The notes under the pieces were generated by a model. It was not told the DNA's origin and ran no database searches. It worked only from the letters and a program-made list of their open reading frames with translations. This document shows, piece after piece, positions 1 through 5,698 of a DNA stretch of 5,698 nucleotides (positions within the stretch are counted from its first letter, which is position 1; each line of letters starts with the position of its first letter). Source of the DNA: JAKBCQ01 sp021807585 (GTDB lineage: Bacteria > Planctomycetota > Planctomycetia > Isosphaerales > Isosphaeraceae); the NCBI GenBank assembly GCA_027325115.1, contig DAHWFG010000002.1, positions 1-5,698 on the forward strand, written 5' to 3'. The position numbers and the translations under genes are program-made.

Positions 1-422
1 GACCGATCAAGTTCGCGAGCATCACCGACGGCACGTCGAATACGCAACTCGTCACCGAGGACGCGGCTCGCCCCGTCGGTTACAATCAGAAACGCGTCGT
101 TTATCCGTCGTCGAACGGTCCCAATTTCTCCATGAATCCGACCGACGGAATCAACAACCCCGTCAGCGGCGGAGGAGGCGCGTGGGCCGATGTTTTCAGC
201 TTCACACACCTCGCGGGAGCGACCCCGCTCGGTTACCGCGGCGGAACCTGTATGGTGAACTGCACGACCGACAATGAGATCTACGCGTTCCATCCCGACG
301 GCGCGAACATGCTCTTCGCCGACGGATCGGTCCGTTTCATCAAAGCGACGATCAGCGTGCAGATCATGGCGGCGCTGATCACCCGCGCGGGAGGAGAAAT
401 CGTCGGCCAAGATCAATATTGA
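1..422 (+). CDS. DUF1559 (H-X9-DG C-terminal) pseudopilin-like protein, 3' part only
   Basis: Only the last 139 residues are present. The open frame enters from the left edge (first full codon at position 3) and stops with TGA at 420-422. The visible part begins with an ITDGTSNT stretch, typical of DUF1559 / SBP_bac_10 proteins. It ends with the family's C-terminal signature: His at 291-293, nine residues, then Asp-Gly at 321-326, followed by SVRFI. Family members normally carry a type IV pilin-like N-terminal methylation and cleavage motif with one transmembrane helix, and are thought to be exported through a type II secretion-like pathway; that end lies outside the window. Planctomycetes often have dozens of paralogues, and individual functions are mostly unknown. 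The internal ATG at 132 is not a start, because homology-like sequence continues upstream in the same frame. The family call is firm; the role of this copy is not known. Confidence 0.93.
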   Translation, partial: PIKFASITDGTSNTQLVTEDAARPVGYNQKRVVYPSSNGPNFSMNPTDGINNPVSGGGGAWADVFSFTHLAGATPLGYRGGTCMVNCTTDNEIYAFHPDGANMLFADGSVRFIKATISVQIMAALITRAGGEIVGQDQY

Positions 423-642
423 TCGATCTCGGTCCGACGACAATCGCATCACAACGATCCCGCGCCGAATTCAATCAATCGTTTACATGCGGATTCGGCC
501 GGGATTCGTCGATCGTCTCAATCGCTCCGATCGAGCCCCTCGCGCTCGACCTCGCGACTCTCAAAGCGTACGCTAAAATCCTTGATCGGCGCGACGACGA
601 CCCGACGCGTCATCTCATCAATACCCGTAAGATTCTCGCACT

Positions 643-646
643 GAGG
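643..646 (+). promoter_or_regulatory. Shine-Dalgarno GAGG for the propeller-phosphoesterase gene
   Basis: GAGG lies 10 bases before the ATG at 657. It decides between two in-frame starts: the TTG at 648 is only one base from the GAGG, too close for initiation, whereas the ATG at 657 has a usable, slightly long spacing. I saw no convincing -35/-10 promoter pair in the 234-base gap upstream. Confidence 0.5.
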
Positions 647-656
647 ATTGATTCAC

Positions 657-3143
657 ATGAACCGGGGTGGAATCGCCGCGACGGCCGCGATCGTCGTCGT
701 TTTCGCAATCGTCGGAGCGGCTCGATTGACGACGGTTTGGATGGGCAAACAGCCCGACGGTTCGTTTCTCGTCTCGTCGGGTCAGCGGATCGAGGGGGAT
801 TCGATCGCGTTCGACGGCAGGCCGATCGATCTCGCGCTCCATCCCGTGTTAGAAATCTTCGCGGTTCTCAATAAAACAAACGTTTTTCTGGCGGATCGAT
901 CGGGAGTGATCAAGGAAAGCTTGGCGCCACTCGGCTCGGACGCGGGATTTCGAGGGCTCGTCTGGTCTCCCGACGCTCGCACTCTCTTCGCGTCGACATC
1001 TAAAGGCCATATCCAGACATTTCGTTATCATGACAAGAAACTGGCCGTGGATCGGAAGATCGCGATCGCGATTTCGACCGAGAATCCCGTTCCCGGCGGA
1101 ATGACGCTTACCCGCGACGGGTCGACGCTGTTCGTCGCCGCGGCGAACCGAAACGCGGTCGTCGAGATCGACTCCGCGAAGGGGACGATCATTCGCGAAC
1201 ACCCCGTTCAAACTTTGCCCTTCGAGCCGAGGTTATCCGAAGATGAACGTTATTTGATCGTCAGCGATTGGGGGGGAAGAATCCCGAAGCCGGGCGACCG
1301 GACCGCGAAGAGCCAGAAGCTCGAAGTCGTCGTCGACGAACGAGGCGCTCCCGCTTCGGGAAGCGTCTCGATCATCGATCGAAAGACAGGAACAACAAAA
1401 CATATTGAAGTCGGCATTCATCCGACCGCGATCGTCGTGTCGGCCGGGAAGGCTTATGTCGCGTGCGCCATGAGCGACACCGTCGTCGAAATTGATATCG
1501 CCGACGGAACGCTCGCACGGACGATCCCGCTCGCGTGGGGGAACCTTCGCGTTTTGGGAGGGATGCCGAACGCGCTCGCGATTCGAGATCGCACGCTGTA
1601 TGTCGCCGACGGCGGCGACAACGCGATCGCCGAGATCGACCTCGCGACCGGCAAGGTTATGGGATTTCGCCACGCGGGTTATTTTCCGACCGCGATCGCG
1701 CTCTCGAAAGATGGAAAAGAGGCTTATGTGCTCAATACTAAAGGTAATGGATCGGTACGGAACGTCCTTTTAGGCAAGCCGGGGAACGCGCACGATTTTC
1801 AAGGAACCGCGACGGTCGTCGATTTATCGCGCGATCTCGCCGCCGAAACCGCGATCGTCGCGCGGAATAATCGCTGGAACGCGGATCCGCGCCGCCCGAC
1901 CCTTAAAGTATATAACGGCGCGATTAAGCATGTAATTTATATCATCAAAGAAAACCGCACGTATGATGAAGTTTTTGGAGATTTACCGATCGGGAACGGC
2001 GACGCCAAGCTTTGCGGCCTTGGCGAGAAGGCGACGCCGAATCACCGCAAGCTCGCCCGCGAGTTCACGCTCTTCGACGACGCGTACGTGAGCGGGACGA
2101 ACAGCGCCGACGGCCACGCGTGGTCGACGCAATGTTTGGCGAACGATTATCTCGAACATTTTTATGTCGGTTACTCTCGAACCTACGCCGACGACGGCGA
2201 CGACCCGATGTCGATCGCGCACACGGGAGCGCTTTGGGACGCCGCAGCCAAAAAACATAAGTCGATCCGCGTTTACGGCGAATTCTGCGATAACGAACTC
2301 GCGGGTTTCGATCCCAAACCCAAAGACTGGTTCGAGGTTTGGGACGATCGGAAAAACGGCGGCGGCAAGTTCAAGTTCACCGCGAACACCACGGTCGACG
2401 GGCTTCGGCCTTATATCAACCGCCAGGTCCATTACTGGCCGCTTTTGCAAAGCGATCAATATAGAGCTGATGTTTTTATCAAAGAATATCAAGAGTTCTG
2501 CAAGAAAGACTCGGTTCCCGACCTGACGATCTTGAGCCTTCCGTGCGATCACAGCGAGGGGCTCGATCCCAAATATCCGAGCCCCCGCGCGATGATCGCC
2601 GACAACGATCTGGCGCTCGGCAGGGTCGTCGAGGCGGTCTCGCACGGTCCCAAATGGCGTGAAACCGTCGTCTTCGTCGTCGAGGACGATTCGCAATCGG
2701 GTCCCGATCACGTCGACGGCCACCGCACGGTCTACATGGTGATTTCTCCTTATGTGAAACGACGCTTCGTCGACTCGACATTTTATACCCAAACAAATAT
2801 GATCAAATCGATCGAAATGATCCTCGGCCTCGATCCGATGAATAAATTCGACGCGGTCGCCGATCCAATCACCGCCTGTTTCACCGATACCCTCGACGCG
2901 ACTCCATACGTTTCCACTCCGAACAACGTCCCGCTCGACGAACGCAACATCACGGGCGCGGCGATGTCAGAACTCGATCGCTTTTGGCGCGATCAATCGC
3001 TCGCGCTCGATTGGAGCAAAATCGACGGCCCCGATTCTTACGTCCTCAACCGCGTGATCTGGCACAGCCTGTTCCGCGGAACCCGCCCCTATCCCGCGCG
3101 GCCTGGAGAACGTCCCGGTGCGGTCGATCGCGACGACGATTGA
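657..3143 (+). CDS. Bifunctional YncE-type beta-propeller / alkaline phosphatase-superfamily phosphoesterase
   Basis: This is a complete 828-residue protein. Residues about 4-25 form one hydrophobic segment, so it is probably exported or anchored facing the periplasm; no clear cleavage site is visible. Residues about 40-400 read as a beta-propeller, with YVTN-like blades near 148-205, 235-295 and 300-365 (patterns such as LFVAAANRNAVVEID and LYVADGGDNAIAEID). Residues about 424-790 are a phosphoesterase domain (PF04185 type). It opens with KHVIYIIKENRTYDEVFG, where Glu432-Asn433 fit the first metal-binding pair. His487 sits in NSADGHAW, Asp631-His632 in LPCDHSEG, and Glu676-Asp677-Asp678, His685 and His689 in the late metal-site block (EDDSQSGPDHVDGHR). 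By family these enzymes hydrolyse phosphate esters, either phosphomonoesters or phospholipase C-type substrates. The substrate cannot be read from sequence. The propeller may bind substrate or a partner (inference). It converges on the ArsR-like gene 64 bases away. Confidence 0.92.
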   Translation: MNRGGIAATAAIVVVFAIVGAARLTTVWMGKQPDGSFLVSSGQRIEGDSIAFDGRPIDLALHPVLEIFAVLNKTNVFLADRSGVIKESLAPLGSDAGFRGLVWSPDARTLFASTSKGHIQTFRYHDKKLAVDRKIAIAISTENPVPGGMTLTRDGSTLFVAAANRNAVVEIDSAKGTIIREHPVQTLPFEPRLSEDERYLIVSDWGGRIPKPGDRTAKSQKLEVVVDERGAPASGSVSIIDRKTGTTKHIEVGIHPTAIVVSAGKAYVACAMSDTVVEIDIADGTLARTIPLAWGNLRVLGGMPNALAIRDRTLYVADGGDNAIAEIDLATGKVMGFRHAGYFPTAIALSKDGKEAYVLNTKGNGSVRNVLLGKPGNAHDFQGTATVVDLSRDLAAETAIVARNNRWNADPRRPTLKVYNGAIKHVIYIIKENRTYDEVFGDLPIGNGDAKLCGLGEKATPNHRKLAREFTLFDDAYVSGTNSADGHAWSTQCLANDYLEHFYVGYSRTYADDGDDPMSIAHTGALWDAAAKKHKSIRVYGEFCDNELAGFDPKPKDWFEVWDDRKNGGGKFKFTANTTVDGLRPYINRQVHYWPLLQSDQYRADVFIKEYQEFCKKDSVPDLTILSLPCDHSEGLDPKYPSPRAMIADNDLALGRVVEAVSHGPKWRETVVFVVEDDSQSGPDHVDGHRTVYMVISPYVKRRFVDSTFYTQTNMIKSIEMILGLDPMNKFDAVADPITACFTDTLDATPYVSTPNNVPLDERNITGAAMSELDRFWRDQSLALDWSKIDGPDSYVLNRVIWHSLFRGTRPYPARPGERPGAVDRDDD

Positions 3144-3207
3144 GCCGCGACCGTTCACAATTTATAATCGATCATCTTTTCATAACAGTCGTTCACGATT
3201 GACCCGA

Positions 3208-4473
3208 TCATTCGGGCTTATAATACGTTTTTACGACATCCACAAGTACTCGCCCCTGATCGGTCAATGAATAAATGATGTTTTTACCGTCGCGTCGCCC
3301 CTCGATCAATTCGGCGTTACGCATCAGCGCAAGATGATGGCTGACCGCGGGCTGGGTGAAATCGCCGAGATCGGCACAAAGCCGCGTCACGTTCCGTTCT
3401 GCTTCGCCCAGCAGCATCATCGTTTTGAGACGAATCGGATCGGCGGCGATCTTGAAATCGCGCACGGCGCGGCGGAGCGTTTTATCGATCGAATTCGTCG
3501 ACGAACGAGGCCCGCGCTCGATCGACGCCGCGACAGTTTCTTCGAGATCCGCCGACGATTCGTCTTCCGCCGATTCGTCCTCCAAATCGTCGTTCAGTTC
3601 CTTGATCTTGATCGTTTCATCCGAGCGATACCAGACGACCTGTTCCGACACATTCTCCGTGGGATCGGATCGACGCGGCTCTTGAGAATCGATCGGGGGT
3701 AGATCGCGAGGCTCGGTTTGAAACCTCGTCGCGGTTTCGTCGACCCGCGTGTGAGAAGGTTCATAAGCGATCACGCTCGGAGCCGACGCGGGTTCCCGCT
3801 CAACGTTCATCTCCCGCGTCGGGGGTTCGACCGTCGCATCCGACGAAAACGCATCGGTTTGCGGATAATCGCTCGTCTCGACCTCCGCAGCGGCGATCGT
3901 CCCCGCGACCGCGTTCCAAGATGAGTCGCTCGGCGGAATCGGATCGATCGTCTTCTCGCGTTGAACCGCGGGAGCTTCGATCGCTGCGCCGAACGTCGCG
4001 GTTTCTTTGGACATAAGTTCAACATCAATCGATTGATTCGCCTTACCCGTCGACGCATCGTCGTTTTGAACGCGATCATCGACGATCCAGGGACGATCTC
4101 CCGGTCGCATACGCCGGATCGACTCGTCAAGACGATCTCGAATACGTTGGATTTCATACGCGAACGAACCGTCGCGATCGGTCTGATCGGTCTGAAAAGT
4201 GATCGAACCTCGGTGAACCCATCCCGAACCGTCAAACTCGGGTTCGCTCAACTGGATTCCGTCGGATGGGATCTTGAAGATCGAAAAAACCGGTAACGAC
4301 GCGACCGATTTAATCGAATCGCGCGACGAGACATCGTCGAGCTTCGCTCCCAATTTCCGTATCAGTTTAATGTCAAATGTAGACATCGATATCGTCTCGA
4401 CGATTCCGGTTGTTCCCAACAATTCCCTTAAATCGGCTTGTGGACGCTCGACCGCCTCGAAACTCCAATCCAT
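3208..4473 (-). CDS. ArsR-type winged-helix regulator with long N-terminal extension
   Basis: From the ATG at 4471-4473 this encodes 421 residues. Residues about 334-416 are an ArsR/SmtB-type winged helix: ADPIRLKTMMLL leads in, the recognition helix lies near 374-390 (QPAVSHHLALMRNAELI), and the wing follows (RRDGKNIIYSL). Ordinary ArsR proteins are about 90-130 residues, so some 330 residues are extra. Residues about 1-134 have regular hydrophobic patterning and may fold, but I do not recognise a domain. Residues about 135-330 are rich in Pro, Ser, Thr, Glu and Asp and look disordered, with a strongly acidic patch at 292-312. The only cysteine is Cys366, before the recognition helix; the paired cysteines of arsenic sensors are absent. 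The frame stays open to a TTG at 4564-4566, but those 31 codons have weaker GC bias at third positions and a badly spaced AAGGG, so I prefer the ATG. The inducer and targets are unknown; DNA binding is well supported. Confidence 0.85.
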   Translation of the reverse strand: MDWSFEAVERPQADLRELLGTTGIVETISMSTFDIKLIRKLGAKLDDVSSRDSIKSVASLPVFSIFKIPSDGIQLSEPEFDGSGWVHRGSITFQTDQTDRDGSFAYEIQRIRDRLDESIRRMRPGDRPWIVDDRVQNDDASTGKANQSIDVELMSKETATFGAAIEAPAVQREKTIDPIPPSDSSWNAVAGTIAAAEVETSDYPQTDAFSSDATVEPPTREMNVEREPASAPSVIAYEPSHTRVDETATRFQTEPRDLPPIDSQEPRRSDPTENVSEQVVWYRSDETIKIKELNDDLEDESAEDESSADLEETVAASIERGPRSSTNSIDKTLRRAVRDFKIAADPIRLKTMMLLGEAERNVTRLCADLGDFTQPAVSHHLALMRNAELIEGRRDGKNIIYSLTDQGRVLVDVVKTYYKPE

Positions 4474-4577
4474 GCGTCCACGATATAACACAAACCGATC
4501 GGAATCAAGCGACCGCGTCAAAAACGCTTCCCGTCGACTCCGATCAAACAGGTTGGGAAAAATCAAACCCTTGAATC

Positions 4578-4627
4578 AATAACGCGTATTACGATGCTCA
4601 TCGCAACCCGAAGCGCGATCGATCGCG
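4578..4627. promoter_or_regulatory. Cluster of inverted repeats upstream of the ArsR-like gene, possible operator
   Basis: Between the deacylase stop and the regulator's start lie three short inverted repeats. They are AATA-ACGCG-TATT at 4578-4590, CGATG-CT-CATCG at 4592-4603, and a perfect 14-base palindrome CGCGATCGATCGCG at 4614-4627. ArsR-family proteins usually bind such dyads in their own promoter, so autoregulation is a reasonable guess. The palindrome is also what the window-wide GATC richness would produce by chance. No clear -35/-10 pair accompanies the cluster. Confidence 0.25.
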
Positions 4628-4634
4628 ATTCGAT

Positions 4635-5698
4635 TCATCCGCGGCGGAGCGCACGCCCAGGCGTTTCACCCGTCGGCTCGCCGTTTTCAAGCACGGGGAC
4701 GCCGTTGACGAGAACGTGCGAAACGCCCTCGGCAAGGACGCGACCCGCGGCGTATGTCGAATGGTCGATCACCGTTTCGGGGTCGAAAACCGCGATATCG
4801 GCGACGAATCCGGGTCGAAGGATGCCGCGATCAAACAATCGATAACGACGAGCGGCGTGTGTCGACAAGTGCGTGATCGCGGTCGGCCAGTCGTAATCGC
4901 GCAGCTCGCGCGTGTGCCTGCCAAGATACCTCGCGAACGCACCCCAACCTCTAGGATGAGGAAAACCGCCGATGAAAATTCCGTCCGATCCCGCCATATG
5001 TGACGGATGACGCAGAATCGCGCGAACGTCGTCGTCGGTTCGATCGCCGTGACGGTTCACCACCACTCCAACCGCCATTTTCGACGCGAGCAAAACCTCG
5101 CAAACATATTCCCCCGGCGCCAGTCCCGCTTCCTTGGCGGCTTCGGTAAGCGACATCCCCTCGTGCCCGCGAAACGCGGGATCGGCGATCATCCCCAGTC
5201 GCACATGTTCGAGCAAATACGGCATCGGTTGCGAAAACCACTCGCTCTCAAGACGATCGCGAATCGACCGATCGGCGAGCCGATCGAGCGTCGCGTCGAC
5301 GCCACCCTCCTGAACCCACGGCGGCAGCGCGATCATCCCCAAAATCGTGCTGCCCGCGAGATACGGATACGTATCAAATGTAAGATCATAACCCTTCGCC
5401 AAACCTTTATCGATCAGCGGCAAAAGGACGTCGGCTTGTCCGTTATAATGCGAGATATGAGAAGCGACCCCCGAAAGCCGCGCAATCTCGTACACTTCTT
5501 CCATGCCGACGGGAGCGAGAGGACCGTAGCCGCGCATATGCGTCACGTACACGCCGTCGAACGGAACGATCTCTTCGCAAAGCGCAGCGATCTCTCGCGC
5601 GTCGGCGTAACGGCTCGGTATATAATCAAGACCCGTGGATAAACCGACCGCTCCCGCGTCATTCCTTCGCGAACAATCCTCCGCATCGCTTTAAGATC
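4635..5698 (-). CDS. N-acyl-D-amino-acid deacylase (amidohydrolase superfamily), C-terminal part, apparent one-base frameshift
   Basis: The gene runs off the right edge and ends with TGA at 4635-4637. From 5660 down, 341 residues are open and read as a D-aminoacylase-type metal-dependent amidohydrolase. GAVGLSTGLDYIPSRY comes first. VYVTHMRG follows, with a probable zinc-ligand His at 5538-5540, and then SHISHYNG, with another at 5448-5450. HMAGSDG carries the likely catalytic Asp at 4983-4985. The amidohydrolase C-terminal strand pattern (LRPGFVADIAVFDP) closes it. The family hydrolyses N-acyl-D-amino acids to D-amino acid plus carboxylate and is about 480-550 residues long, so the N-terminal third is outside the window. 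Upstream of 5660 this frame hits TAA at 5691-5693, while the neighbouring frame reads DLKAMRRIVREGM, just what the family has before DAGAVGLSTGL. One base therefore appears to be missing, making this a pseudogene or a sequence error. The GTG at 5550-5552 is not a credible true start, because family sequence continues upstream of it. D-glutamate or related deacylase specificity is possible. Confidence 0.88.

Noticed and set aside
574..579. TAAAAT as a -10 box for the propeller-phosphoesterase gene
   Set aside because: No acceptable -35 element lies 16-18 bases upstream, and one hexamer alone is not evidence.
419..874. Plus-strand open frame of 151 codons spanning the gap and the start of the phosphoesterase gene
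   Set aside because: Arg/Ser/Asp-rich translation with no family resemblance. It overlaps the real gene by over 200 bases in another frame.
1983..2792. Long minus-strand open frame of 269 codons inside the phosphoesterase gene
   Set aside because: It is antisense to a strongly recognisable domain, has no recognisable motif, and is the kind of open frame expected opposite GC-biased codons.
3151..3200. Near-direct repeat CCGTTCACAATT (3151-3162) and TCGTTCACGATT (3189-3200)
   Set aside because: Two imperfect 12-mers in AT-richer intergenic sequence, with no further copies; this is compatible with chance.
3203..3216. Short hairpin CCCGA-TCAT-TCGGG at the convergent junction, as a terminator
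   Set aside because: The stem is only 5 bp and includes the regulator's last codons and stop. On the plus strand the T-run (3228-3232) is 11 bases away, and on the minus strand there is none.
5007..5642. Plus-strand open frame of 211 codons opposite the deacylase
   Set aside because: It is the shadow of the conserved deacylase sequence; its translation is His/Arg-rich and has no recognisable motif.
5658..5662. Programmed frameshifting or translational coupling at the overlapping ATGAC
   Set aside because: No slippery heptamer or evident stimulatory structure is visible, and the downstream frame continues the same domain, so a one-base deletion or sequence error is simpler.

Overview
The window looks like chromosomal DNA from a planctomycete, possibly Isosphaeraceae-like. 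The strongest clue is the truncated gene at the left edge. It ends in the H-X9-DG signature of DUF1559 proteins, a family greatly expanded in Planctomycetes. The DNA is moderately GC-rich and strikingly full of the word GATC. I see no tRNA, rRNA, CRISPR array, insertion sequence or phage gene.

Layout, left to right. (1) Positions 1-422, plus strand: the C-terminal part of a DUF1559 pseudopilin-like protein, cut by the window edge. (2) Positions 423-656: a 234-base gap with no convincing gene or terminator; only a GAGG ribosome-binding site before the next gene is supportable. (3) Positions 657-3143, plus strand: a complete two-domain protein, with an N-terminal membrane or signal segment, a YVTN/YncE-type beta-propeller and a C-terminal phosphoesterase of the alkaline phosphatase superfamily. 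(4) Positions 3144-3207: a short convergent gap. (5) Positions 3208-4473 (open to 4566), minus strand: an unusual ArsR-type regulator whose winged helix lies at the extreme C-terminus behind about 330 extra residues. (6) Positions 4474-4634: upstream region of the regulator, with several inverted repeats. (7) Positions 4635-5698, minus strand: the C-terminal two thirds or so of an N-acyl-D-amino-acid deacylase, running off the right edge and carrying an apparent one-base deletion near position 5660.

The two plus-strand genes face the two minus-strand genes. The deacylase and the regulator are co-directional and could share a transcript, but nothing shows that the regulator controls the deacylase. 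The propeller-phosphoesterase has no obvious functional partner here. The points most worth a second look are the regulator's architecture and the deacylase frameshift.
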